This document shows, one piece after another, positions 1 through 9,876 of a stretch of DNA of 64,000 nt. Below the pieces are notes generated by a model. That model saw nothing but the letters and a program-made list of their open reading frames with translations. It ran no database searches and was not told the origin of the DNA. The first letter of the stretch is position 1; each line of letters opens with the position of its first letter. Made by a program: the position numbers and the translations under genes. Origin of the DNA: Prevotella sp. 10(H) (GTDB lineage: Bacteria; Bacteroidota; Bacteroidia; Bacteroidales; Dysgonomonadaceae); assembly GCF_000711235.1 (NCBI RefSeq), contig NZ_JOMI01000001.1:744001-808000 (forward strand), in the 5' to 3' direction.

Positions 1-1977
1 CAGACAAAAGAAACGCGTATCGATTGTCTTACCGAATTTGATATGTTGCCATCCATTGCCGTTTTTAAATGAACCTTTATAGACTGGAGTTTCTCCCGTT
101 AAATTCAGGTCCTCTCCCAACTTACGGTGCGCATAGGCTCCATTTCCTTTTTGTACATCCAGTATCGGTTTTCGCAGACCTTCCGTCTCCGGTTTGGTAG
201 GTGAAGCCATATCAAGTATGATTATTTCGTTCTCTCCTTTTCTCAGCCAGCATCCGGGCATGTATAGTGTCTGTTGAGGCCCAATCTCCCAAAAACGCCC
301 TATAGCATAACCATTTACCCAAACCATACCTTTACTCCAATTAATCATGTTGAAAAACGTGTCACCAACTTTATCTAGCGTGAATGTTGCCTTGTAGTAT
401 GCCGGATGTTTAGCTGTATTTTCCTGCTTTTTATATTGCTTGTTTTTAGCAAATCCATAATCGACAGGGATGTTATAGACCTGCCAGTTTTTCAGTTCTG
501 TTGTTTTATTTCGTGTCTGTATTTCTACTTTCTCGGTTATTCCTTTCCAGTCATAGATGCCTTTTCCGAAGTTCATACGCCCCATAGCTTCTACAAGGAT
601 ATCGAGTTGTGCCCCATCTTTTACAGGTGGCAGCTTTACTGTTCCTTCTCCTTTCAGGCGACTGAGAGTAGCTATTCTTTCACCATCGAGAAAGACTTGT
701 GCCCAGTCGTGAGCTTCAGTTATAATTAAGGTTTGTTCTTCATCCGAAGCATTCAGTTTTGTACGGTACAAAATACTTCCCCAACCCTGATCGAAAAATT
801 CCATGGATTTGATTGTTTCACTTTCAATGGCATCGGGGAGATTTTCAAATAATGAGGCCATTTCGGTTAGTGTAAATGCAGGTATCGATATTGTAGGGAT
901 AGAATCCGGTATTTCAGATAATGTTTGTCCTTCCGGCAAATAATTTTTCAACAAATTACGCACTTCGTAATATTTTGGAGTAATATTCCCCGATTCTCCT
1001 ATTGGTGCATCATAGTCGTACGATGTACAGGTCGGTGAAAAATTAGGAAAGTTTGCACCTCCCCAATGTCCAAAACTAGTTCCTCCGTGTGTCATATACA
1101 GGCTGAATGAAATATTGCGATCCAGCATTTCCTTCATTCCATTCACTAAAGCTTCAGCACTGCGTGTTTCATGTTTGGCACCCCAATGATCGAACCAACC
1201 CGACCAGAATTCACTACACATAAGCGGAGTATTGGGACGAAGCTCCTGTAAACGACGGAACTGGTCATCTATATTGGCTCCTGTGCCAAAGTTGACTGTC
1301 CAGACAAGATCTTCAAGGGCATTGTTTTCAAAGTTAGAATTCCAGTCACATTGAAACAACGGAACATCCGTAAATCCAGCGTCTTTGACTATATCACGTA
1401 TTTCAGCAATATAGGGTTTATCTGTACCGAATGATCCATATTCATTTTCTACCTGAACCATGATGATATTGCCACCTTTGGTTATCTGCAAATCTGACAA
1501 TTGCTTCGCGACTTCGTTCATAAACAATTTAGTCCGTTCCATGAAATATGGATCTCGCTCACGAAGTTTTATATCTTTTTTCTTCAGCAACCACCAAGGC
1601 AAGCCTCCCATTTCCCACTCGGCACACACATATGGTCCGGGACGAACAATAACGTACATATCGTATTTTTGCACCAGTTTACAGAAGGCTGCTATATCTT
1701 TTTGTCCTGAGAAATCATATTTTCCCTCTTCCGGTTCGTGATAGTTCCAAAAGACATACAGGCAAATAGTGTTCATACCAAGAGCTTTGGACGCTTGTAT
1801 ACGGTGTTCCCAGTATTCTTTGGGAATGCGTGGATAATGAAGCTCAGCTGCTTTGACAACAAAAGGCTCTCCGTTTAGCAAGAAAGTTTTATCACCGATT
1901 TCAAAATTGCCTTTGTTTGTGGTGCAATTATTAAATGTAATTGAAATAATACTTAATATTAGTATAAGTTTTTTCAT
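1..1977 (-). CDS. GH35 beta-galactosidase, lipoprotein (C-terminus cut by window edge)
   Basis: Translated from the minus strand. The frame is open from the ATG at 1977 to the window edge, giving 659 codons with the C-terminus missing. It begins with a lipoprotein signal peptide (lipobox Cys at about residue 18, followed by Thr-Thr-Asn), so it should be anchored in the outer membrane or periplasm. The GH35 core is clear: an N-terminal motif around LHYPRIP, the acid/base motif VENEYGSFG with Glu179, and the nucleophile motif MCSEFWSGW with Glu256. GH35 enzymes release terminal beta-linked galactose by a retaining mechanism. The C-terminal part carries the beta-sandwich segments normal for the family. 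It is divergent from the hybrid two-component regulator at 2248 and probably belongs to the same PUL. The family call is firm. The exact substrate is inferred. Confidence 0.93.
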   Translation of the reverse strand, partial: MKKLILILSIISITFNNCTTNKGNFEIGDKTFLLNGEPFVVKAAELHYPRIPKEYWEHRIQASKALGMNTICLYVFWNYHEPEEGKYDFSGQKDIAAFCKLVQKYDMYVIVRPGPYVCAEWEMGGLPWWLLKKKDIKLRERDPYFMERTKLFMNEVAKQLSDLQITKGGNIIMVQVENEYGSFGTDKPYIAEIRDIVKDAGFTDVPLFQCDWNSNFENNALEDLVWTVNFGTGANIDDQFRRLQELRPNTPLMCSEFWSGWFDHWGAKHETRSAEALVNGMKEMLDRNISFSLYMTHGGTSFGHWGGANFPNFSPTCTSYDYDAPIGESGNITPKYYEVRNLLKNYLPEGQTLSEIPDSIPTISIPAFTLTEMASLFENLPDAIESETIKSMEFFDQGWGSILYRTKLNASDEEQTLIITEAHDWAQVFLDGERIATLSRLKGEGTVKLPPVKDGAQLDILVEAMGRMNFGKGIYDWKGITEKVEIQTRNKTTELKNWQVYNIPVDYGFAKNKQYKKQENTAKHPAYYKATFTLDKVGDTFFNMINWSKGMVWVNGYAIGRFWEIGPQQTLYMPGCWLRKGENEIIILDMASPTKPETEGLRKPILDVQKGNGAYAHRKLGEDLNLTGETPVYKGSFKNGNGWQHIKFGKTIDTRFFCL

Positions 1978-2247
1978 AGATATATGTTTATATTTAGCTT
2001 CAAATATATTAAGGGTTATTAAACGTTGTCGATGATAAATTAATCATATTATAGTGTTAAATTAAGCAATATTGTTAAAATAAAAATAACCGACATATTC
2101 CATTAAGCACATAAACAGCTAACAAACAAAACCATATATATAAATCGATAAGATGATACATTTCCAAGCGAACCTTTGATCTACAAACCATATCCAAGAT
2201 TTTATTTTTAAATTTGTATCGGTAGTAACCTTACTTCTGTTCAAATT
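1978..2247. promoter_or_regulatory. Divergent intergenic region with two -7 elements
   Basis: This 270 bp AT-rich gap separates divergent genes. A Bacteroidetes -7 match (TATATTTG) lies on the minus strand at 2001-2008, 23 bp before the GH35 start. Another (TAAATTTG) lies on the plus strand at 2209-2216, 31 bp before the regulator. I do not see a well-spaced TTTG -33 box for either, so both are partial matches. I see no small gene here. Confidence 0.4.
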
Positions 2248-5200
2248 ATGTTAAGAAATATAGCTACATACTTTCTATTATTATTTTGTCCAATTCTGAT
2301 AGCTCAGCCCCAGATATCGAAACACCTTGATTTGAAAGACGGCTTATCCAATAATTATATTATGGATATCGTACAGGATGGACAAGGTTTTATCTGGATT
2401 GCAACAGAATCGGGTTTGAATCGCTTTGATGGAAAAAGTTTTTCAGTATATACCAAAAACAATTCAGGTCTTATCAGTAATGAATTGAATACTTTATTAT
2501 ATGATAAAGAAGAAAATGTGATATGGATAGGTTCACAACGGGAAGGAATCAGCATATTCGACTGTCATTCGCATACCTTCCGAAACTATACAATCGATCA
2601 AGGGCTTAATAATAATGATGTGACCGATCTATCCCATGCTTCTGATGGCGGCATATGGATCACTCATTACCATGTAGGAGTAGAATATTATGATAAAAAG
2701 ACAAAGACATTCACTCTTTTTGCTGACAAAGATATCAATGATTTGAAAAGCCCAAACTGGTGTTCTGTTGATGATGGTAAGGGAAATCTATATATAGGAC
2801 ATGCAAGTGATGGGATTAGTATCGTGGATATAAAAAACAGAACAGCTCGTAATATACGCCATAATCCGGCAGATCCTAAAAGTCTGCCGGGTAATAATGT
2901 CCGTTCCATATATATAGATAGCCAAAAAAATATCTGGGTAGGTACTGACAGAGGATTGGCCTTATTCAACCCCGACACAGAAGAATTTATTACATTCAGA
3001 CATGACCCTCTCAATCCTAATTCTATAGGTGCAAACCATATTTATGACATTAAAGAAATGAAGGACGGAAGCTTATGGATCAGTACTTATATGTCAGGAA
3101 TCAGTATATTGAAGCTTAATAATATTGCTCTGACCGATCCGAGAAAAATTGTATTTCAAAATATAGTTGTTACACCAGAAAGCAATAGCTTGTCTTCTTC
3201 AAATATAAAGTGTTTATTCCAAGACTCTTTTAATAATATTTGGATTGGATATTGTAACAAAGGGATAGATTTTATTAGCAATAAAACATCTGCATTTAAT
3301 ATTATTACTTATAATACGGATAAATATAAGGAATCGGACGATAAGCAGATATGGAATACTTATGTTGATCAGGATCGAAAATTATGGATTGGCAGTAAGG
3401 ATGAGGTAGGAGTATTTCAAAATAACAGTTTAATAAAAATTATCGATATAAAGCCTTATCTCTTGAAAGACAAATCAAGTGTATATATAAACAAAATCAA
3501 ATCGGATAAAAATGGCATTATTTGGCTGGGGACAACCAATACAGATATTCTTAGGCTAAATCCTAAAACCTATCATATTGAGAGGTTACCTTTTAATGAA
3601 AAAAGAGGTTACATTCAAGAATTCTATGAGGAGACAAACGATAAAATGTGGATAGGTACCGATAACGGACTTTATTCATATCATAACAATACAATCGATA
3701 ATGAAAAACTAATTATTGATCACCTAGAAGACAGAACAATATATAGTATCTTACGTGATAAACAAGAGAAGCTATGGATCGGTACATTTGGTAGGGGAAT
3801 ATACGTTTTTGATAAAAACAATAATTTGCTCAATCATCTCGAGAAAGCAAATGGCTTTTGTTCTAATGCAATAAACAGCCTTTTTTTAGATTCTAAAGGA
3901 CGGATGTGGATTGCTACACGTAATGGACTAGCCTTTTGTGAAGATACAAACAAGCCTGATCGATATGAAACATACGATGAAAACCAAGGATTAGAGAGTT
4001 CATCTGTTAATTCTATACTGGAAGATAATTTGGGGAACATATGGGTCAGTACAAATATCGGGATTTCGTTATTGAATATAAAAGAAATGAAATTTAATAA
4101 CTATAATCATCAGGATGGAACACCAATGGGCAACTTTATTAGCGGCTCTGCGTCTTTAACTAAAGACGGAACTGCATATTTCGGATCTCTGGATGGTGTT
4201 TGCTATTTTAATCCTACGGAACTAACTAAAGAACAAGAACAAGTAACTCCGGTTCAAATAATAGAATGTTTATTATTTAATAAACAAATTGAAAATGATA
4301 GTAAAGAAATCCTTATTCCATCAGCAGATAATAAAATTGAACTCTCATATAATCAGAATTCTTTTCGTATCCTATTCTCCAATCCGGATTATTCGCAAAA
4401 CCAACAGGTAGAATATGCCTATATGATGGAGGGGCTGGATGATATCTGGTATAATACACAGGGAGAAAATCAAGTAACGTTCCGAAATATATCTCCCGGT
4501 AATTATATTTTAAAAATTAAAAACAGATTAAAAAATCAGGATTGGGATGAAATTAATATTGCAACACTCAATTTTATTATCCGGCCGCCGCTGTGGCTCA
4601 CATGGTATGCCAAGCTATTTTATATTATCGTAGCTGGTATAATTATTTATCTCATATCAAGTTCTTATAAAAAACGAATAAACTTAAAAACCTCACTTGA
4701 ATTTGAAAGGAAAAACAGCCGGAACAAGCAAGAATTAAATGAAGAACGGCTGCGCTTCTATACCAATATTACACATGAACTTCGTACACCGTTGACACTC
4801 ATTATCGGTCCTCTGGAAGATTTGATACACGACCCAAAACTACCTGTGCCCTACAATAATAAAATAAACATTATCCACGGCAGTGCAATACGTCTTTTGA
4901 ATTTGATAAATCAAATACTGGAATTCAGAAAGACAGAAACACAGAACCGAAAACTATCTGTATGTAAAGCTAATTTAGCGGATTTAGTTACTGAAATAGG
5001 GCTTCGTTATAAAGAATTAAATCAAAATAACAACGTTACTTTCGAAATTATCATTGGCAACAAGGATACCATTCTCTATTTTGATCCGGAAATGATAACT
5101 ACTATAATAAATAACTTATTGTCCAATGCATTAAAATATACACCATCAGGTGAAATACGACTTTCATTAAATACCATTGTTGAGAAAAACATTCATTATA

Positions 5201-6294
5201 CTGAATTTGCAGTCAGCGATACAGGTTATGGAATTGAAGAAGAAGCTCTTCCTCATATTTTCGATCGCTATTATCAGGCTGAAGGCAAACATCAATCTTC
5301 GGGTACAGGAATTGGGCTTGCCCTGGTAAAATCATTAGCTGAACTTCATCAGGGAATTCTAAACGTTGATAGTACAGTTGGTAAAGGCACAACTTTCACA
5401 TTGCGCTTACTGACAGAGAATACATATCCTTATGCTTTGCACACAGAGAAAAAAACAAATGCAAATATCATCGAAATGGATGATGAAGCTATTAAAGAAG
5501 ACAACTCCGATGAGCGTCCTTTAGTACTAATAATTGAAGATGACAATGATATTCAGGAATATATATCGACCTCTTTAAATAAAGATTATCGTATTCTAAC
5601 CGCAAGAAATGGAAAAGAAGGGTTGAAAATTGCACAAGAATACATTCCTAATATAATTGTAAGTGATATAATGATGCCGGAAATGAACGGTATTGAAGTA
5701 TGTAAAAGAATAAAAGAAGACATTCGAACCAGTCACATACCTGTTATATTATTGACCGCAAAAGATTCGATTCAAGATAAAGAAGAAGGATATGAAAGTG
5801 GCGCCGACTCCTATCTCACCAAGCCATTTAGTGCAAGATTATTGCAAAGCAGAATATTAAATTTATTAGAGTCTCGAAGAAAATTGGCAGAACTGATAAA
5901 CGCACAAACAAAAGGAGGATTACCGAATTATGGAACATCTGAAAAATCAGCAATTAATATCAGCAAGTTGGACGAAGAATTCCTTAATAGACTGACAGAG
6001 ATTATCGAAAACAATATCGATATGGAAACACTTGATATTGCTTTCCTCAAAGAAAAAATGCATATGAGCCATTCTACTCTCTACAGAAAAATAAAAGGAC
6101 TTACTGGCATTACAGCCAATGAATTTATCAGAAAAATAAGGCTTAAAAATAGTCTTAGGCTTCTCTCTTCAAACTCTTATAATGTATCTGAAGCAGCATA
6201 TATGTCCGGTTTTAATGATGTTGTATATTTTAGAAGATGCTTTAAAGAAGAATACGGGGTTACCCCTTCCGAATACAAGAAAAAATTAATCTAA
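2248..6294 (+). CDS. Hybrid two-component system regulator (HTCS)
   Basis: This 1348-residue one-protein signalling system is typical of Bacteroidetes PULs. A signal peptide is followed by a periplasmic sensor of repeated two-bladed propeller motifs (IWIGT/MWIAT repeats, Reg_prop type) and a Y_Y_Y domain. One membrane helix lies at about residues 785-808. The cytoplasmic part has a HisKA domain with phospho-acceptor His843 (motif THELRTPLT), a HATPase with the DTGYGI and GTGIGLAL boxes, a receiver domain with Asp1140 (motif SDIMMPEMNG), and a C-terminal AraC-type helix-turn-helix. HTCS proteins bind an oligosaccharide in the periplasm and switch on their PUL. It lies between the GH35 gene and a GH2 gene and probably controls both. 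The ligand cannot be read from sequence. All key residues are present. Confidence 0.96.
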   Translation: MLRNIATYFLLLFCPILIAQPQISKHLDLKDGLSNNYIMDIVQDGQGFIWIATESGLNRFDGKSFSVYTKNNSGLISNELNTLLYDKEENVIWIGSQREGISIFDCHSHTFRNYTIDQGLNNNDVTDLSHASDGGIWITHYHVGVEYYDKKTKTFTLFADKDINDLKSPNWCSVDDGKGNLYIGHASDGISIVDIKNRTARNIRHNPADPKSLPGNNVRSIYIDSQKNIWVGTDRGLALFNPDTEEFITFRHDPLNPNSIGANHIYDIKEMKDGSLWISTYMSGISILKLNNIALTDPRKIVFQNIVVTPESNSLSSSNIKCLFQDSFNNIWIGYCNKGIDFISNKTSAFNIITYNTDKYKESDDKQIWNTYVDQDRKLWIGSKDEVGVFQNNSLIKIIDIKPYLLKDKSSVYINKIKSDKNGIIWLGTTNTDILRLNPKTYHIERLPFNEKRGYIQEFYEETNDKMWIGTDNGLYSYHNNTIDNEKLIIDHLEDRTIYSILRDKQEKLWIGTFGRGIYVFDKNNNLLNHLEKANGFCSNAINSLFLDSKGRMWIATRNGLAFCEDTNKPDRYETYDENQGLESSSVNSILEDNLGNIWVSTNIGISLLNIKEMKFNNYNHQDGTPMGNFISGSASLTKDGTAYFGSLDGVCYFNPTELTKEQEQVTPVQIIECLLFNKQIENDSKEILIPSADNKIELSYNQNSFRILFSNPDYSQNQQVEYAYMMEGLDDIWYNTQGENQVTFRNISPGNYILKIKNRLKNQDWDEINIATLNFIIRPPLWLTWYAKLFYIIVAGIIIYLISSSYKKRINLKTSLEFERKNSRNKQELNEERLRFYTNITHELRTPLTLIIGPLEDLIHDPKLPVPYNNKINIIHGSAIRLLNLINQILEFRKTETQNRKLSVCKANLADLVTEIGLRYKELNQNNNVTFEIIIGNKDTILYFDPEMITTIINNLLSNALKYTPSGEIRLSLNTIVEKNIHYTEFAVSDTGYGIEEEALPHIFDRYYQAEGKHQSSGTGIGLALVKSLAELHQGILNVDSTVGKGTTFTLRLLTENTYPYALHTEKKTNANIIEMDDEAIKEDNSDERPLVLIIEDDNDIQEYISTSLNKDYRILTARNGKEGLKIAQEYIPNIIVSDIMMPEMNGIEVCKRIKEDIRTSHIPVILLTAKDSIQDKEEGYESGADSYLTKPFSARLLQSRILNLLESRRKLAELINAQTKGGLPNYGTSEKSAINISKLDEEFLNRLTEIIENNIDMETLDIAFLKEKMHMSHSTLYRKIKGLTGITANEFIRKIRLKNSLRLLSSNSYNVSEAAYMSGFNDVVYFRRCFKEEYGVTPSEYKKKLI

Positions 6295-6431
6295 TGAAAC
6301 ATTAATCTGACAGATTTATCCCTCCATTTTGATTGATTTTTCCCTCTTTCAATATATAATCCTTATGTATTTTTGTTTTTCATGCAATGAAATACGAAAT
6401 AGATTATATACCAGTATGCAAAATAAAAACT

Positions 6432-8861
6432 ATGAAGAACATTAAACTTTTGATAATTAGCCTTTCCTTTCTACTTACTTCATATGGAATATCTGCCCAA
6501 GTATCTTTCGGTAATCCCGAGAATATTAATGAAGGCTGGAAGTTTAAGCTAAATGATGTAAAGGATAGCCAATTAGCCTCATTAAATGATGAGAAATGGC
6601 AATTGGTAGATTTGCCTCACGATTGGAGTATTAAGCAACAATTAAGTCCAACTCTTGCCAGTGCTACCGGCTATTTGCCCGGAGGAGTAGGCTGGTATCG
6701 TAAAACAATAAAGATTCCATTAGAGAAACAGGTCGAAAAGGTATATCTTTATTTTGAAGGTATATATAATCGTAGCGAAGTTTTTATAAACGGGGAATCT
6801 TTGGGAAAACGTCCGAATGGATATATCTCATTTATGTATGATGCCACACCATATATTAAATATGGAGAGGATAATGTTATTGCTGTGCGTGCAGACCATA
6901 GTCAGGATGCTGATTCTCGATGGTATACAGGTTCGGGTATTTATCGCAATGTGTGGATGGTTTATGCCAATCCCATACATATAGCCCAATGGGGTGTATA
7001 TGCATATCCTGAAAAAATAAAAAATGATTATCACCTGAATATAGAAGTAACTATAGATAACGGAGATAATAAAGATGTTACTCTGACTATTATTAACGAA
7101 TTGTATTCCCCTGATGGAAATATAATTGCGAAAAACTCGCAAAAATTATTCGCAGGACAAAGTTCGAACAGTAAACTAGCCACCAGACTCAAAGTGAATA
7201 ACCCTCAACTGTGGTCTTTAAACAATCCGAATCTCTATCAACTAAAAACTATCGTATTAAGAAACGGTAAGGAAATTGACAAAACAATAACTCCTACCGG
7301 TTTCCGCACCTATACTTTCGATGCAAATAAAGGCTTTGCCCTTAATGGCGAATGGATGAAAGTTAAAGGAGTCTGTGTTCATCACGATGCAGGCGTATTA
7401 GGTGCTGCTGTACCCCGTGAAGTATGGAAAAGAAGGTTACTAACCCTTAAAGAAATTGGTGCAAATGCAATCCGTACCAGTCATAATCCACAGGCTCCTG
7501 ATCTATATCACCTTTGCGACGAATTGGGACTGCTAGTTCTTAATGAAATGTATGATGAATGGGTATTCCCAAAACGTAAATGGCTGGAAGGCTGGAATGT
7601 GGGAACACCCGGATATCAAGGCTCTTATGACATCTTCAAAGAATGGGGTGAAAAAGATTTGGCCGATCTGGTTCGCCGCGACCGTAATCACCTTTCTGTA
7701 TTTGCATGGAGTATAGGCAATGAAGTGGACTATCCTAACGATCCCTACTCTCATCCGGTACTCGGAGGAGAAAAAGCCGGATTTACGCAGGCATCCTATG
7801 GTGGGTATAATCCCGATGCGCCGGATGCTATGCAACTCGGAGATATTGCAAAACGATTAGTTAAAACGGTAAAAGAGCACGACAAGTCACGCCCTGCTAC
7901 TGCAGGACTGGCCGGTGTAGCCATGTCTAACGAAACAGAATATCCGGAAGCATTAGATATTGCCGGATATAATTATACGGAAAGTATGTATGATTCGGAT
8001 CACAAAAGATATCCGAACCGTGTCATATATGGTAGCGAAAACAGGCACGATATAGAAGCATGGAAAGCTGTGAGAGATAAAGAGTTTATTTTCGGTCAAT
8101 TTCTCTGGACAGGCATAGATTATTTAGGTGAATCGGGCAGATGGCCTTCAAGAGGGTTTTATTCCGGGTTACTGGATTTTGGAGGATTTATTAAGCCAAG
8201 AGGATATTTTCGTCAATCATTGTGGTCGGATAAGCCAATGGCATATATAGGCACATATCCGATTAATAAGGGTGATCAATGGTTATCTCAGGATGCATGG
8301 CCTATCTGGAATTATCAGGACGGACAACTTATCAAGGTCGTATGTTATACGAATGCAGCTAAAGCTAAATTATTACTGGACGGATTAGAAGTCGGGCCTA
8401 TTAAAAACTACGATGACAAAACCGGAATTGTTTACTGGGATATTCCTTACAAAGCAGGAAAGCTTGAAGTAATAGGAATGGATGAAAATAATAACGAAAC
8501 AAGCCGCAATGAGATTCAATCTTCAAAACAACCTTATGCACTAAAAATTATTCAGGCCGATAAAGAAATTTGTAAAAACAAAGGACTTGCACAAATAATT
8601 ATCCAGGTTGTAGACGAAGATGGTATTCCGGTTATGATATCTGATAATGAGGTAACGTGTCATATTGAAGGCCCTGCAAAATTACTAGGTTTAGAAGCAA
8701 GTAATAATTCTGATATGACCGACTATACCGATAACAAACATCGTGTTTTTCATGGTCGTATTCTTGCTTACATCCAAGCTACGGGAGATAACGGAAGTGC
8801 AAAAATAAAATTCTCTTCCCCATGGTTACAGCCTGCACTAGTTTCTGTTTATATTAAATAA
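6432..8861 (+). CDS. GH2 beta-galactosidase-like glycoside hydrolase
   Basis: A secreted GH2 enzyme. I placed the start at the ATG at 6432 because the signal peptide (MKNIKLLIISLSF onward, ending near SAQ) begins there. An in-frame ATG at 6387 adds 15 residues that do not look like a signal sequence. The order is a jelly-roll sugar-binding domain (motif WKFKLND), an Ig-like domain, a TIM barrel, then C-terminal beta domains of the DUF4982 kind. The acid/base Glu is in WSIGNEVD (residue 431 from this start) and the nucleophile Glu is in YGSENRHD (residue 536). The family covers beta-galactosidases, beta-glucuronidases and others. Galactosidase is favoured by the GH35 neighbour. It follows the HTCS gene by 137 bp on the same strand. 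Confidence 0.9.
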   Translation: MKNIKLLIISLSFLLTSYGISAQVSFGNPENINEGWKFKLNDVKDSQLASLNDEKWQLVDLPHDWSIKQQLSPTLASATGYLPGGVGWYRKTIKIPLEKQVEKVYLYFEGIYNRSEVFINGESLGKRPNGYISFMYDATPYIKYGEDNVIAVRADHSQDADSRWYTGSGIYRNVWMVYANPIHIAQWGVYAYPEKIKNDYHLNIEVTIDNGDNKDVTLTIINELYSPDGNIIAKNSQKLFAGQSSNSKLATRLKVNNPQLWSLNNPNLYQLKTIVLRNGKEIDKTITPTGFRTYTFDANKGFALNGEWMKVKGVCVHHDAGVLGAAVPREVWKRRLLTLKEIGANAIRTSHNPQAPDLYHLCDELGLLVLNEMYDEWVFPKRKWLEGWNVGTPGYQGSYDIFKEWGEKDLADLVRRDRNHLSVFAWSIGNEVDYPNDPYSHPVLGGEKAGFTQASYGGYNPDAPDAMQLGDIAKRLVKTVKEHDKSRPATAGLAGVAMSNETEYPEALDIAGYNYTESMYDSDHKRYPNRVIYGSENRHDIEAWKAVRDKEFIFGQFLWTGIDYLGESGRWPSRGFYSGLLDFGGFIKPRGYFRQSLWSDKPMAYIGTYPINKGDQWLSQDAWPIWNYQDGQLIKVVCYTNAAKAKLLLDGLEVGPIKNYDDKTGIVYWDIPYKAGKLEVIGMDENNNETSRNEIQSSKQPYALKIIQADKEICKNKGLAQIIIQVVDEDGIPVMISDNEVTCHIEGPAKLLGLEASNNSDMTDYTDNKHRVFHGRILAYIQATGDNGSAKIKFSSPWLQPALVSVYIK

Positions 8862-8879
8862 TGCTATAAATAATGCTAA

Positions 8880-8987
8880 TTATATATTAGTCGCTGGACT
8901 ATTGTTTTTTTCATTATTCAATAATTTTTTTTTGAGAGATTCGTCTAATGTTTTTATTGTTTTAGGCTTCGGTCGTCTCTTCAGCAT
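8880..8987 (-). CDS. Possible small basic protein (35 aa), overlapped with upstream mini-ORF
   Basis: A 35-codon frame that starts MLKRRPKPK, is rich in Lys and Arg in its first half, and ends NNSPATNI. Its ATG sits inside an ATGCTGA overlap with the stop of a second mini-ORF on the same strand (8981-9073). I do not recognise it. It lies antisense just past the GH2 gene. It may be chance in AT-rich DNA. The 7-nt start/stop overlap, as in coupled genes, is the only reason to keep it. Confidence 0.2.
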   Translation of the reverse strand: MLKRRPKPKTIKTLDESLKKKLLNNEKNNSPATNI

Positions 8988-9073
8988 TTTGCTTTAGCTT
9001 TTCTCTCGGAAGATGCAAGCTGAATGAAATAAATACAGATAATAATATGTATAATGTCGTCCAAAAACTTCAT
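8981..9073 (-). CDS. Possible small membrane peptide (30 aa)
   Basis: A 30-codon frame on the minus strand that begins MKFLDDIIHIIICIYF. It has a hydrophobic middle of about 13 residues and a basic tail (SSERKAKAKC). It ends within the first codons of the 8880-8987 frame. I cannot assign a family. The start codon lies in the loop of the hairpin at 9063-9085. Low confidence. Confidence 0.2.
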   Translation of the reverse strand: MKFLDDIIHIIICIYFIQLASSERKAKAKC

Positions 9074-9085
9074 AGATAAGTTTTT
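9063..9085 (+). terminator. Hairpin downstream of the GH2 gene
   Basis: An 8-bp perfect stem (AAAAACTT / AAGTTTTT, loop of 7) ends in five T residues. It could terminate plus-strand transcripts about 200 bp after the GH2 stop. The remaining gap from 8862 to 9246 is AT-rich and shows nothing else except the two doubtful mini-ORFs. Confidence 0.4.
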
Positions 9086-9246
9086 CAGGTAAAAATTCTA
9101 AATACGTATTGCCTAAATATTCTTATATTATAATTACTTTGAAAAAATAAATAAGAACCTTGCGGAATTAAAAATGACAGAAAAAGAAGTAAAGTTTTGT
9201 TATCTTCGCCTAATTAAAGGAAACAAATAGCTGTATTGAAAGAAAA

Positions 9247-9726
9247 ATGGAAAAACCATTAGTAAACAAGAACTATTTATTACAGAAATTTGAAGGTAAA
9301 GGTGGCTGGACGTATGCCGAAATACCGGAAATCCCTATGGGAAAAACATCTTTTGGGATGCTTAAGGTAAAAGGTAAAATAGATAGTTATGAGTTTTCCA
9401 ATGTTCGTTTGATGCCTCTTGGTAATGGTTATTTGATGTTGACTGTGAAGTCTGAAATAAGGAATAAAATAAAAAAACAGGCCGGAGATACAGTACATAT
9501 CGTTCTTTATGAAGATAATACACCTACTCAAATTCCCGAAGAATTAATTCTGTGCATGAAATATGAAGATGGTATCTTCGAGAAATTTGAAAAATGCAGT
9601 GATGGTGAAAAAAAGGCTTTTATAGATTGGATATACTCAGCAAAAACAGAGCAGACAAAAGCTGACCGAATTGCTAAAACAATAATAATGATACAGAATG
9701 ATGAAAAGTTTTATAAAGCGTGGTAA
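9247..9726 (+). CDS. DUF1905 / YdeI-OmpD-associated family protein
   Basis: A 159-residue cytoplasmic protein without signal peptide. The first about 95 residues match the DUF1905 beta-barrel fold (motifs GGWTYAEIP, FGMLKVKGKIDSYEFSNVRLMP and a conserved GD before VHIVLY). The C-terminal third is the helical YdeI/OmdA-like segment (FEKCSDGEKKAFIDWIYSAKTEQTKADRIAKTI, quoted in part as SDGEKKAFIDWI and ADRIAKT). Members are often labelled bacteriocin-protection or OmpD-associated, but the biochemical role is not settled. It is a stand-alone gene between the GH2 gene and the ECF sigma gene and has no obvious link to glycan use. Confidence 0.8.
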   Translation: MEKPLVNKNYLLQKFEGKGGWTYAEIPEIPMGKTSFGMLKVKGKIDSYEFSNVRLMPLGNGYLMLTVKSEIRNKIKKQAGDTVHIVLYEDNTPTQIPEELILCMKYEDGIFEKFEKCSDGEKKAFIDWIYSAKTEQTKADRIAKTIIMIQNDEKFYKAW

Positions 9727-9847
9727 ATAATTACGCTTTTGCTTTTCATTAACAGGAATCAAATAAGATTTACAGTTTTTTTCATTCTTTTTTTCTCAAC
9801 CGGATTACTTAATAATCGCTTTAAATGTTCAATTTAGATTTTTCAAG

Positions 9848-9855
9848 TATATTTG
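9848..9855 (+). promoter_or_regulatory. -7 promoter element for the ECF sigma gene
   Basis: TATATTTG followed by C is a full match to the Bacteroidetes -7 consensus TAnnTTTG. It lies 21 bp before the sigma factor ATG, so the leader would be very short. A clear TTTG -33 box at the usual distance is not evident. Confidence 0.5.
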
Positions 9856-9876
9856 CCATTTACTTGAATTATTATA

